Source: Maribacter sp.
GTDB lineage: Bacteria > Bacteroidota > Bacteroidia > Flavobacteriales > Flavobacteriaceae
Length of the DNA stretch: 64,000 bases
Assembly: GCA_011050675.1 (NCBI GenBank)
Contig: DRFI01000020.1
Coordinates: forward strand, 310,001 to 374,000
Direction: 5' to 3'
Both the position numbers and the translations under genes were made by a program. The notes beneath the pieces are model-generated. The model was not told where the DNA came from, did no database searches, and worked only from the letters and a program-made list of their open reading frames with translations. The first letter of the stretch is position 1; each line of letters opens with the position of its first letter. Positions 26,173 through 34,770 of the stretch are shown here, one piece after another.

Positions 26173-29001
26173 ATGAACAAATTATTATTTTTTACTTTCC
26201 TATTTATCCTAGTAAATGTAACTGCCCAAGATACAGGAACCATAGTTGGAACATTAACGGACAAAGAGGTTAATAATGAACCTTTAGCATTTGCCAACGT
26301 ATTATTAAAAGGTACCACTAAAGGTACCACATCAGATTTTGATGGCTTATACGAAATATCTGGTATTGAGCCTGGAACCTACACAGTATCTTATAGCTAT
26401 TTAGGATATGAAACTGTTGAAATACGTAACGTTAAAGTTGTAGCAGGAAAAGCAACCACTATAGATGTACCTTTAAGTGCATCTCAAGGTGTTTCTTTAG
26501 ATGAAGTTACTGTTACTACTGTAGCTCGTAAAGATTCTGAGACTGCTTTATTGTTAGACCAGAAAAGAGCTATTGAAATAAAAGAGAGTATTGGAGCAGT
26601 TGAGCTTGCAAAAATTGGTGTTTCTGATGCGGCTACTGCAACTACTAAAATATCTGGTGTATCTAGTAGTGAAGCTTCTGGCGATGTTTTCGTAAGAGGT
26701 TTAGGAGATAGATATTTATCTTCTACCTTAAACGGTCTTCCTGTACCATCTGATGATATTGACAAAAAGAACATTAATCTTTCTCTTTTCCCTACTCGTG
26801 TTCTTCAAAATGTAAGTATTAGTAAAACTTACGGTGTTGATGGCTCTGCCGATCAGGCTTCTGGAAATATCAACATTACTTCTAGAGAATTAGCTGGTTC
26901 TAGCGAATTGGCAATTGGTGTCTCTGGGGGTGTAAATTCAAATGTTGCCAAAAGCGGAGTTTATGACAACTTCAGAATTTCTCAAAACTCAAAGAATACA
27001 ACTTTCGGGTTTTACAACCAAAACCTTTCTACGCAACAGTTAATTACCAATCAAGGTTGGAATACGTTGCAACAAGAAAATCCTATTGATTATTCTATGT
27101 CTATTGCCGCCGGCAAAAAGATTGCAGATAAATTGGCGATTTTCTTCACAGCGTCACATTCAAGATCTTTTGAACACAGACAAGGTCTTTTTAGACAATT
27201 TCGTTCTAACGTAATTGATGATACAATTACCGATGCAACTACTTTTCAAAAGAAAATAGTGAACACCGGTTTGTTAGATATTACATACTTGGCAGATTCT
27301 AAGAACAAGATAAAATCGAGCACATTTTTCGTAAACAAATTAGACGAAAATGTTTTTGAAGGTGGTCGTAATGGTGAAGCTACCATATTTGAAGAAACCA
27401 GCCAAAGTGAAGGTCTTTTCCAATTTATTAGAGATCAAAACACAAAACAAACTAGATTGTTGGTTACCCAATTAATAGGTAGGCACCAAATTGGCGAAAA
27501 AAATACATTACACTGGGCAGGTGGATATAACCTTCTTAATGCCGATGAACCTAATAGAATTAGGAACGAAGTCAACTTTGATCCAGAGGGCACACTAGTA
27601 CAACTTGGTAGAAATGGTGGTTTTCAACAACGTAAGTCAAGTCAAAAAATTGAGGACAATGAATTTAGTGCTTATATTAAAGATGAGCTAAAGGTTATTG
27701 ATGAAGAAACAAAAAGCTTCAAGTTAAACTTTGGTGTTTCTTACCGTAATAAAGAACGTGATTTTAGCTCAGAATTTGTGGGTGTTGAAGAAATCAATAC
27801 TAACGCGGTAAATCCTACTTCCATTGACAATTTAGGTGCAATTTTTCGTCAATCTTATTTTGATGCAGGTCTTTTAGAAATTAACCTTTTAGGCTCTAAT
27901 GCAAATGACGAGAGAAAAGATATATACTTAGGTACGTTAGATACTAAAGCGGCATTTTTCTCCTTTAATGTTGGACTAGAAAAATGGAACTTTGATGCAG
28001 GATTACGCTTCCAAAGAGATGAAATTAAAGTTGCTTATGACATAGGTAACCTATCTCCAAGAACTGGTAACAGTAATCAAGATTACAGTAATTTCTACCC
28101 TAGCTTAAATGTAAAGTACACCATTAATGACCTTAACGCATTGCGGTTAGCGGTTAGCCGTACAATCACCTTACCAGAATTTAAGGAGATAGCACCATTT
28201 AACTACGTATCGCCAACCGGGCAAATTACACGTGGTAATCCAGATTTGATTGCTTCGAAAGATATTAACCTAGACTTAAAATGGGAATATTTTCCGTCTG
28301 CCGGTCAGTTGGTTTCAGTTGCTGCTTTTTACAAAGAAATATCTGACCCTATTAATAGGGTCAGAGAAAGAGGTTCTGCAGGTATATTCTCTTACTTCAA
28401 CTCTGGGGAAAAAGCTGAAATTTTCGGACTTGAGGCAGAAACAAAATTAGATTTAGTAACTCCTTCTTATAACGATGAAAATGGTTCTGAATCTGGTTAC
28501 AACCTAAACATGGTTCTTAATGTAACCCGTATGTGGCACCAACAAGATCTAAAAGAAATTTACAACGATGAAGGCAACCTATTAAGAAGCTTCCAGTACA
28601 AAGGCATAACTGAAACGGATCTTCAAGGTGCTTCTGATTGGATTTTTAACACAAGTCTTAATTATGATACTGCGGGCGATAAACCATTTGCTATATCTCT
28701 GAACGCAAATTACGCTTCTGATAAAATCTACTCTTTAGGGGTGCCTACAGATCAAACAAACAGAGATATTTTTTATGATGATGCTATCGTTGAAAATGGA
28801 TTTGTTGTCTTAAACGCACAAATAAGCAAAGAATTTGGCGAACATATTAAGGTGAGCCTTTTAGGTAAAAATTTATTGAACCCAGAAATAAAACAAACTC
28901 AACTCGTACGAAATCCTGTAACTGAAATACAACAGGAGCAAACTGTAAGTTCTTACTCAACCGGCGCGGGCATTAGCCTAGGTCTTAATTACAAGTTTTA
29001 A
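26173..29001 (+). CDS. TonB-dependent outer-membrane receptor with carboxypeptidase-regulatory-like domain
   Basis: A 942-residue receptor counted from the ATG at 26173, which opens a clean signal peptide MNKLLFFTFLFILVNVTAQD; the ATG ten codons upstream would put polar residues before it. A CarboxypepD_reg-like beta-sandwich (about 25-105, GTIVGTLTDKE to LGYETVEIRNV) precedes the plug (about 115-235, with VFVRGLGDRYLSSTLNGLPVP) and a 22-strand-type barrel ending in an aromatic residue (GLNYKF). It takes up a ligand across the outer membrane using TonB energy. A lipoprotein gene follows after 41 bp, and a PhoBR-like system lies divergently upstream, suggesting phosphate-linked nutrient uptake. 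Confidence 0.94.
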   Translation: MNKLLFFTFLFILVNVTAQDTGTIVGTLTDKEVNNEPLAFANVLLKGTTKGTTSDFDGLYEISGIEPGTYTVSYSYLGYETVEIRNVKVVAGKATTIDVPLSASQGVSLDEVTVTTVARKDSETALLLDQKRAIEIKESIGAVELAKIGVSDAATATTKISGVSSSEASGDVFVRGLGDRYLSSTLNGLPVPSDDIDKKNINLSLFPTRVLQNVSISKTYGVDGSADQASGNINITSRELAGSSELAIGVSGGVNSNVAKSGVYDNFRISQNSKNTTFGFYNQNLSTQQLITNQGWNTLQQENPIDYSMSIAAGKKIADKLAIFFTASHSRSFEHRQGLFRQFRSNVIDDTITDATTFQKKIVNTGLLDITYLADSKNKIKSSTFFVNKLDENVFEGGRNGEATIFEETSQSEGLFQFIRDQNTKQTRLLVTQLIGRHQIGEKNTLHWAGGYNLLNADEPNRIRNEVNFDPEGTLVQLGRNGGFQQRKSSQKIEDNEFSAYIKDELKVIDEETKSFKLNFGVSYRNKERDFSSEFVGVEEINTNAVNPTSIDNLGAIFRQSYFDAGLLEINLLGSNANDERKDIYLGTLDTKAAFFSFNVGLEKWNFDAGLRFQRDEIKVAYDIGNLSPRTGNSNQDYSNFYPSLNVKYTINDLNALRLAVSRTITLPEFKEIAPFNYVSPTGQITRGNPDLIASKDINLDLKWEYFPSAGQLVSVAAFYKEISDPINRVRERGSAGIFSYFNSGEKAEIFGLEAETKLDLVTPSYNDENGSESGYNLNMVLNVTRMWHQQDLKEIYNDEGNLLRSFQYKGITETDLQGASDWIFNTSLNYDTAGDKPFAISLNANYASDKIYSLGVPTDQTNRDIFYDDAIVENGFVVLNAQISKEFGEHIKVSLLGKNLLNPEIKQTQLVRNPVTEIQQEQTVSSYSTGAGISLGLNYKF

Positions 29002-29042
29002 TGTATAACCAATTAATAATTAGTAACCTTAAAGATTTTATT

Positions 29043-31097
29043 ATGAAATTGAAAACGAGAAATTTTGTGAAAGTTCTTGCCCTAATGGCAGCAGTTACCT
29101 TTGTAAGTTGTAGTGATGATGACAATGACCCAGATGATGGACCAGATGCAGTTGCTGCAACTTGTACAGACGGAATTAAGAATGGTGATGAAACCGGTGT
29201 TGATTGCGGTGGCTCATGTACCGCCTGCGAAACAACAGTACCAGAAGAGAGTACTACCTTAACAGGTACATTATCCGAAGAAAGAACACTTGATGCTAGC
29301 CAAACGTATACGTTGGAGAAAAACTACAGTATTGAGGCCGGTGGTAAATTAATTATCCCTGCAGGTACAATTATTAACGCAACTGTTGAAACTGGCGATG
29401 AGACCGAAACTTATATAGTTGTTCAAAGAGGTGGTGAAATTGATATTCAAGGTACGGCTTCTGCTCCTGTTACTATGCAATCTACAGGTGACCAACCAGG
29501 TCAGTGGGGTGGTTTAGTAGTATTAGGAGACGCTACAACTACTGAAGGTGTAGATGCAACTGCTGAAGTTGGTAACTTTAAATACGGTGGCACTAACGAT
29601 GCTGATAATTCAGGTTCTATCAAATATTTGATTATTAAGCATGCGGGTGCTCAAATAGATGCTGAATCTCAGTACAACGGGCTTACCCTTTATGCTGTTG
29701 GTTCTGGAACTACTATTGACAATGTTGCAATGATCGATGGTGAAGATGACGGTGTTGAGTTCTTTGGTGGAACTGCTTCTGCATCTAACCTATACTTCGA
29801 GAACAACCAAGATGATTCTATTGACTGGACAGAAGGTTGGAACGGTACAGTAACCAATGCTTATATTTTGCATACAAAAGAAGGTTTCTCAACTGCTGTT
29901 GAAGCTGATAAAGCGAACGGAAATCCTAAGTTGATAAACTTTACAGCTGTTTCAACTGTAGGTGGTACAGCTTTACAATTCAAACTTACCTCTGGAGCTA
30001 CAATTACCGGATTATCTTTAAGTGGTTATGAAACCTCAATAGATATGAAAGATGACGGTCCTTTAGCTAACGTTATTATTGATGGTTTAGCTGGTGACCC
30101 AAGCAATAGTTATAATGCAAATGCAACTGTTGACATCGCTATTTTTGACTGGGTAAATACAGATACTACCGTAGCTAGCAGCATATTAACAGGTAACTTA
30201 ACTAGTGACCTAACTTTAGATGCAAACATCAACTATTTGTTATCTAAAAATTTAAGCGTAGAATCTGGTGCAACACTTACTATCCCTGCGGGTACTAAAA
30301 TTAGTGCACAAGTAGAATCAGGTGATGAAACCGAAACTTACATCGTAGTTCAAAAAGGCGGTATGATAATGGTTGAAGGTACAGAAGCAAACCCAGTGGT
30401 TATGACTTCTACCAATGAAAACCCTGGTGATTGGGGAGGACTTGTTATTTTAGGTTATGCCACTACAACAGAAGGTGTAGAAGCAACTGCTGAAGTAGGT
30501 AACTTCAAATATGGTGGTACTACAGATGATGATAACTCTGGTTCAATTAGCTACTTAATCATTAAAAATGCAGGTGCTCAAATAGATGCTGAATCTCAGT
30601 ACAATGGGTTAACTCTATATGCTGTTGGCTCTGGAACTACTATTGACAATGTTGCAATGATCGATGGTGAAGATGATGGCGTTGAGTTCTTTGGTGGAAC
30701 TGTTTCTGCATCAAACCTTTACTTTGAAAACAACCAAGATGATTCTATTGACTGGACAGAAGGTTGGAACGGTACAGTAACCACAGCTTACGTTTTACAT
30801 AGCGAAGCAGGTTTCTCTACTGCTGTTGAGGCAGATAAGGCAAATGGTAATCCTACATTAATTGACTTCACCGCTGTATCTACGGTTGGTGGTACTGCAT
30901 TACAGTTCAAATTAACATCAGGTGCTACGTTTACAAATGCTCACTTATCTGGTTATACTACTAATGTAGATATGAAAGATAACGGTCCTTTAGAAAATGT
31001 AATTGTTGACGGTACCTCGCTTACTACTGCTGAAGATGATGTATTCAATGGCACAGCTGTTGACGTTGCTATCTTTGCATGGGCAACAGGAAACTAA
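29043..31097 (+). CDS. Surface lipoprotein with internally duplicated beta-rich domain
   Basis: A 684-residue protein. The start at 29043 gives a lipoprotein signal peptide (MKLKTRNFVKVLALMAAVTF, then VSC at the lipobox). Next comes a Cys-rich linker (CTDGIKNGDETGVDCGGSC), then two long repeats (about residues 80-380 and 385-680). Each repeat contains IPAGT, GDETETYIVVQ, WGGLV, AEVGNFKYGGT, QIDAESQYNGLTLYAVGSGT and DGEDDGVEFFGGT, suggesting parallel beta-helix or stacked beta folds. It follows the TonB receptor after 41 bp and is probably its surface-exposed partner. Ligand unknown. A strong terminator follows. Confidence 0.88.
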   Translation: MKLKTRNFVKVLALMAAVTFVSCSDDDNDPDDGPDAVAATCTDGIKNGDETGVDCGGSCTACETTVPEESTTLTGTLSEERTLDASQTYTLEKNYSIEAGGKLIIPAGTIINATVETGDETETYIVVQRGGEIDIQGTASAPVTMQSTGDQPGQWGGLVVLGDATTTEGVDATAEVGNFKYGGTNDADNSGSIKYLIIKHAGAQIDAESQYNGLTLYAVGSGTTIDNVAMIDGEDDGVEFFGGTASASNLYFENNQDDSIDWTEGWNGTVTNAYILHTKEGFSTAVEADKANGNPKLINFTAVSTVGGTALQFKLTSGATITGLSLSGYETSIDMKDDGPLANVIIDGLAGDPSNSYNANATVDIAIFDWVNTDTTVASSILTGNLTSDLTLDANINYLLSKNLSVESGATLTIPAGTKISAQVESGDETETYIVVQKGGMIMVEGTEANPVVMTSTNENPGDWGGLVILGYATTTEGVEATAEVGNFKYGGTTDDDNSGSISYLIIKNAGAQIDAESQYNGLTLYAVGSGTTIDNVAMIDGEDDGVEFFGGTVSASNLYFENNQDDSIDWTEGWNGTVTTAYVLHSEAGFSTAVEADKANGNPTLIDFTAVSTVGGTALQFKLTSGATFTNAHLSGYTTNVDMKDNGPLENVIVDGTSLTTAEDDVFNGTAVDVAIFAWATGN
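29550..31085 (+). repeat. Near-identical tandem coding repeat inside the lipoprotein gene
   Basis: The two halves of the gene share long stretches of nearly identical DNA. The clearest is the segment around 29650-29870 against 30590-30780, which encodes the AQIDAESQYNGLTLYAVGSG to DSIDWTEGWNGTVT stretch in both copies with few, mostly silent, differences. The period is about 940 bp. This indicates recent duplication or gene conversion. Confidence 0.85.
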
Positions 31098-31120
31098 ATT
31101 CATACTATACATTTTATAAA

Positions 31121-31147
31121 AAAAAGCCCGCAATTTGCGGGCTTTTT
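31121..31147 (+). terminator. Rho-independent terminator after the receptor-lipoprotein operon
   Basis: A perfect palindrome with the stem AAAAAGCCCGCAA and its complement TTGCGGGCTTTTT around a central T, giving a GC-rich hairpin followed by a T run. It lies 24 bp after the lipoprotein stop codon. Confidence 0.9.
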
Positions 31148-31308
31148 AATTTCAAAAAATTCTTACAAGCATAGACTACACACCACTAAAAATCACTAGA
31201 AAAAGCGTAGTTAATGTCATAAATAGTGCATTTCATCGATTATTTTGCATTTCATCGATCTTTTCACAATATCCCCTCTTACAAAAACAGAAAGGACTGT
31301 TAAATTCC

Positions 31309-31316
31309 TATATTTG
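31309..31316 (+). promoter_or_regulatory. Bacteroidota -7 box upstream of the first mini T9SS-CTD gene
   Basis: TATATTTG, an exact TAnnTTTG match, 28 nt before the ATG at 31344. No clear -33 element was found. Confidence 0.5.
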
Positions 31317-31343
31317 TGGCATAGCATTTGTAACCAGCTATAT

Positions 31344-31652
31344 ATGAAGCAACTTTACCTAATCATCTTCTTTTTCTTTATTTCCTTCAGCTATGGGCAA
31401 AGTTCTCAAAGTAATGGAGATATTGATGGTTTTAGTATGTACCCAAATCCGGTTACTACAGGTAAAGTCTATATTTCTACAAACCTTAATGCTCCGAAAG
31501 AAATTTTCATTTATGATATTTTCGGTACATTATTACTAAAGACTACCATCTTAGGTAAAGAATTGAACTTATCAAATTTAGATGCTGGTGTTTACGTATT
31601 ACGTGTTCTTGAAAAAAACAAGATGTGTACACGTAAATTAATTGTCAAGTAA
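31344..31652 (+). CDS. Minimal secreted protein: signal peptide plus T9SS type A sorting domain (copy 1)
   Basis: A 102-residue protein from the ATG at 31344, chosen because it starts a signal peptide (MKQLYLIIFFFFISFSYGQ). Only about 10 residues separate this from a complete type A Por sorting domain, recognisable by FSMYPNPVTTGKVYIS, IFIYDIFGTLLL and LNLSNLDAGVYVLRVLEKNK, ending RKLIVK. Such domains normally sit behind a large cargo and are removed by PorU. Here no cargo domain exists. The protein may be attached or shed as a bare sorting domain, may act as a small surface component, or may be a cargo remnant. A related copy follows at 31829. Confidence 0.85.
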   Translation: MKQLYLIIFFFFISFSYGQSSQSNGDIDGFSMYPNPVTTGKVYISTNLNAPKEIFIYDIFGTLLLKTTILGKELNLSNLDAGVYVLRVLEKNKMCTRKLIVK

Positions 31653-31794
31653 TAAAATTACCCTTTTTTATCTTACTTCTTAAAATCGCTATCGGTTAAA
31701 TACACATTTTCCCGACGAATAACTTCACCTATCTCATTGACCTACATAATCTTAGGTTTCACAACATTTTCGGTGTCCTAGTAACACTTATATA

Positions 31795-31802
31795 TACCTT
31801 TG
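31795..31802 (+). promoter_or_regulatory. Bacteroidota -7 box upstream of the second mini T9SS-CTD gene
   Basis: TACCTTTG matches TAnnTTTG exactly, 27 nt before the ATG at 31829, so the second copy seems to be transcribed independently. Confidence 0.5.
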
Positions 31803-31828
31803 AGGTGTTGATCCCAAATCAATACAAA

Positions 31829-32152
31829 ATGAAGAAAATCTACTTTATGCTATTTATGGTAGTATCTGTTGGGTTACATGCCCAAGATACCATAGATATC
31901 AACAACCTACGTAACGATGAAATTGCCGGTTTTAAGTTATATCCAAATCCTGCAATAGCCGATGTTGTTTATGTAACAACATATCTTAACAACCTAAAAG
32001 AAGTTAGGGTATACGATGTTTTCGGCGAATTAGTATTGACCGAAAAATTGTTTACAAAGGCAATGAATATTTCCCGACTTTCTCCTGGTGTTTATGTTGT
32101 ACAAGTAACCGAAAATGGTAAATCAATTACCCGTAAGCTTGTTATTAAATAA
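31829..32152 (+). CDS. Minimal secreted protein: signal peptide plus T9SS type A sorting domain (copy 2)
   Basis: A 107-residue protein from the ATG at 31829, with signal peptide MKKIYFMLFMVVSVGLHAQ. A linker of about 12-15 residues leads to a full sorting domain (FKLYPNPAIADVVYVTTYL, VRVYDVFGELVL, MNISRLSPGVYVVQVTENG) ending RKLVIK. It is clearly paralogous to the protein at 31344 but well diverged, so both have been kept as separate genes. Role unknown; it has no recognisable cargo domain. Confidence 0.85.
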   Translation: MKKIYFMLFMVVSVGLHAQDTIDINNLRNDEIAGFKLYPNPAIADVVYVTTYLNNLKEVRVYDVFGELVLTEKLFTKAMNISRLSPGVYVVQVTENGKSITRKLVIK

Positions 32153-32200
32153 ATACCCCACTTAATTTCTATCCAAAACCATTAAAATAATTTGGTTCAG

Positions 32201-32208
32201 TACCTTTG
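32201..32208 (+). promoter_or_regulatory. Bacteroidota -7 box upstream of the LuxE-like gene
   Basis: TACCTTTG, an exact TAnnTTTG match, 19 nt before the ATG at 32228. It supports that start over the ATG at 32192, which would lie upstream of the transcript start. Confidence 0.55.
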
Positions 32209-32227
32209 TCATAATCGGTCAGAACCA

Positions 32228-33205
32228 ATGGAAAACAATGCAATTTTTGATATCCGCACAGAAAGGGATTTTTTAATCCAAGCACTACGTATTTTCAAGT
32301 TTCAATACATCAACAATTCCGTATACCATGCATTTTGCACCTATTTAAATGTGCAACCAGATAATGTTCAAACTTTAGAGCAAATTCCCTTTTTACCTAT
32401 AGAATTTTTCAAATCTAAAGATGTTCTAAGTACTACTGACCAACCAGAAATAACTTTTACCAGTAGCGGAACAACTGGCAGTGCAACTAGCAAGCATTTC
32501 GTTACTGACCTAAGCATTTACGAGCAGAGCTATTTAAAAGCTTTTAATCATTTTTATGGAGACATTAGCGACTATTGTGTACTTGCGCTTTTACCTTCAT
32601 ATCTAGAGCGCACAGGCTCTTCATTAATATACATGGCAGATGATTTGATTAAAAAATCGGAACACCTAGAAAGTGGCTTCTTTTTAAATGAATACGAACA
32701 GCTTCATCAATTACTTCTTGAACTTCAAAAAACCGATACTAAAATATTAATTATAGGTGTTTCTTTTGCGTTGCTAGAGTTTACCGAGCAATACCAGATG
32801 TCTTTAAAAAATACCATTATCATGGAAACCGGTGGTATGAAAGGTCGTAGAAAAGAAATTGTACGACAAGAATTGCACCAACTTCTATCAAATGGTTTTG
32901 GAGTACAACAAATACATTCAGAATACGGAATGACTGAGCTTCTCTCTCAAGCTTATTCTAAAGGAAACGGCGTATTCGATTGTCCTAATTGGATGAAAAT
33001 TCTGGTGCGAGATACCGAAGACCCGCTTACCTATTTAAGCACTGGAAAATCTGGCGGAATTAATGTAATTGATTTAGCGAATATTAATTCTTGCTCATTT
33101 ATAGCCACTCAAGATTTAGGTAAAATAAATCAAGATGATACTTTTGAAATTATTGGAAGATTTGATAATTCTGATATTAGAGGGTGCAACTTAATGGTAC
33201 TTTAA
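32228..33205 (+). CDS. LuxE-like acyl-protein synthetase / acyltransferase
   Basis: A 325-residue protein from the ATG at 32228. It resembles the LuxE/acyl-protein synthetase branch of the adenylate-forming superfamily. The nucleotide-binding loop TFTSSGTTGSATSKHFVTD, the segment ALLPSYLERTGSSLIYMAD, and the motif EYGMTELLSQAY are visible, as is a C-terminal GRFDNSDIRGCN. LuxE activates fatty acids for reduction to aldehydes, but no luxC or luciferase gene is nearby, so the acyl substrate here is unknown. The end overlaps the convergent lipoprotein gene by 4 bp. Confidence 0.8.
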   Translation: MENNAIFDIRTERDFLIQALRIFKFQYINNSVYHAFCTYLNVQPDNVQTLEQIPFLPIEFFKSKDVLSTTDQPEITFTSSGTTGSATSKHFVTDLSIYEQSYLKAFNHFYGDISDYCVLALLPSYLERTGSSLIYMADDLIKKSEHLESGFFLNEYEQLHQLLLELQKTDTKILIIGVSFALLEFTEQYQMSLKNTIIMETGGMKGRRKEIVRQELHQLLSNGFGVQQIHSEYGMTELLSQAYSKGNGVFDCPNWMKILVRDTEDPLTYLSTGKSGGINVIDLANINSCSFIATQDLGKINQDDTFEIIGRFDNSDIRGCNLMVL

Positions 33206-33651
33206 TTTTTAATCAACGAATAATCTAACCCAGGACCGTCACAAGCCATCCATAAGCTTGAAATCATTGTTGATGTTCTGTACATTAAAAGTTCTTTACC
33301 GTCGCCAGTACAGTTGCCAGCTAGCTCATTTCCAGTTTCGAAAGTAAGTTCTAAGTAATGATTGGCATCATCGTCATATTCAATTACCTCAAAACTACCC
33401 GTAGCTTCAACAATAACCCCATCTATTGTTCTTGACTTTAAAAAAGTACCCTCAGGCGAAAAGATATAATACTCTTGCCATTCCATTTCTTCTCCCGTAA
33501 TTTCAGAGTTCTGGAAACTTCCTGTCATTTGTACCAACTCCCATTTTTGTTCAGAAAAAACAAACTGAATAGACTCTAAACCAAAGTCATCATTACTAGA
33601 GCAGGATGCAAGAAAAATCAGAAATAGAAATAAAACGGCATATTTTTTCAT
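33202..33651 (-). CDS. Small lipoprotein, lipocalin-like
   Basis: A 149-residue lipoprotein from the ATG at 33651, giving the signal peptide MKKYAVLFLFLIFLASCSSN with the lipobox Cys. The mature part starts with FSEQKWELVQMTGSF and continues as alternating beta strands (YYIFSPEGTFLKSRT, GSFEVIEYDDDANHYLELTF), a pattern typical of the lipocalin-like lipoproteins common in Flavobacteriia. Two further Cys (in GNCTGDG and MACDG) could form a disulfide. Function unknown. Confidence 0.75.
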   Translation of the reverse strand: MKKYAVLFLFLIFLASCSSNDDFGLESIQFVFSEQKWELVQMTGSFQNSEITGEEMEWQEYYIFSPEGTFLKSRTIDGVIVEATGSFEVIEYDDDANHYLELTFETGNELAGNCTGDGKELLMYRTSTMISSLWMACDGPGLDYSLIKN

Positions 33652-33719
33652 AGCACAAAGAGTTTTAGGCATTTAAAAGATACCTAACCTTTAAATAGTT
33701 GCGTTAAGACAAACTTAAA

Positions 33720-34253
33720 TTAAAGTCCTAAAATTTTAGCATCTACAAAGAACGTAGAATTAACTTCTAATTCGTGGTCAGTACTCATTAATTCATCTGT
33801 AACCGTGTTAAGGCGTAGACTGAATTCATCCTTTTTGATGTACTCTTTCAAATCTATATCTGAGGTGTTTAAAGAAATTTTATTTCCCGCATCTTCTGGT
33901 ACTTCATCCAAATTTGCAATTAAAATTTCTTCTAAACCATCTGCTGATATGTACACCTCTATAGAATTTAAAAAGCTAAAATCTGCTTCTTCTGGGGAAA
34001 TCATAACCAATTCTAAATCGGTTAATTTAATTTCTTCAATTAAATCTTTTCTAGTGTCATTTACGGCAAAGGTAGATTCTGAGTTCGTTTCCATTTCAGG
34101 GGTAAAAACGTCAAACGGCAAATCAATTCCTGTGGATGATGGTATGGTGGCGCGTTGGCTATACTCCATATCAAACTTTGTCAATTCATCTATTTTATCG
34201 CAAGCAGAAAACAATACAAATAAGCAGATAATTGAGATATACTTTTTAAACAT
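33720..34253 (-). CDS. Hypothetical lipoprotein
   Basis: A 177-residue protein with a lipoprotein signal peptide (MFKKYISIICLFVLFSAC). The mature part is acidic and beta-rich, without recognisable catalytic motifs. It contains TSTGIDLPFDVFTPE-like and LELVMISPEEADFSFL stretches and ends FFVDAKILGL. I do not recognise a named family. It lies between two other small lipoprotein genes on the same strand. Confidence 0.7.
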   Translation of the reverse strand: MFKKYISIICLFVLFSACDKIDELTKFDMEYSQRATIPSSTGIDLPFDVFTPEMETNSESTFAVNDTRKDLIEEIKLTDLELVMISPEEADFSFLNSIEVYISADGLEEILIANLDEVPEDAGNKISLNTSDIDLKEYIKKDEFSLRLNTVTDELMSTDHELEVNSTFFVDAKILGL

Positions 34254-34333
34254 AATTCGGGGGTTTATGCTAGAAAACGTAATTTGGACAGAATTATTCT
34301 AAAAGAACAGTAGTATTCAGGTTTAAAACTGTC

Positions 34334-34720
34334 TTATCGTATAAAAATATAGGTCACCTCATCGTCTGCAATCTCTGGACTATCTTCATATGTAAGTGTA
34401 AGCTGCGAACCTTTAACTTCAAAACGAAACACATTACCATCTGAAAAATTTATACGATTCGCTTGCCCTCCGTAAAAATGCTCTCCATTTTCCCTAAAAA
34501 AAGCATACTCGCTTTCATTGGTAACAGTCACCATACTTCTATCCGTATTAAAATCGACTTTGGTTAATGAAAAATCTATATCAGGTTCAAAACCACAATA
34601 ACAAACTACGTTAGAGAGAATCCATTCACCCTCTATAGCTTTATCTTCAATTACGCGATCATCATCTGTATTACAACTTAAAAACAGCAACGAAAAAACA
34701 ATAAATAATCTCAATTTCAT
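34334..34720 (-). CDS. Small lipoprotein, lipocalin-like
   Basis: A 128-residue protein with signal peptide MKLRLFIVFSLLFLSCNT (lipobox LSC). The mature start AIEGEWILSNVVCYCGFEPD, followed by alternating beta strands (MVTVTNESEYAF, NVFRFEVKGSQLTLTYED), resembles small lipocalin-like lipoproteins. A CYC motif is unusual. No function can be assigned. It lies about 50 bp after the tyrS stop on the same strand and might be read through from it. Confidence 0.7.
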   Translation of the reverse strand: MKLRLFIVFSLLFLSCNTDDDRVIEDKAIEGEWILSNVVCYCGFEPDIDFSLTKVDFNTDRSMVTVTNESEYAFFRENGEHFYGGQANRINFSDGNVFRFEVKGSQLTLTYEDSPEIADDEVTYIFIR

Positions 34721-34770
34721 TCTTCAACATTTTTAAACAAGAGGGTACAACAAGCTAAAGGTTGCTTCTT

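Noticed and set aside
31344-32152. The two small T9SS-domain genes considered as the broken end of a larger cargo gene
   Set aside because: Each has its own complete signal peptide, its own -7 box and a proper stop; no cargo-like remnant is visible in the 245 and 176 bp upstream.
32228-33205. A bioluminescence (lux) locus
   Set aside because: Only a LuxE-like protein is present; there is no luciferase or reductase gene nearby.
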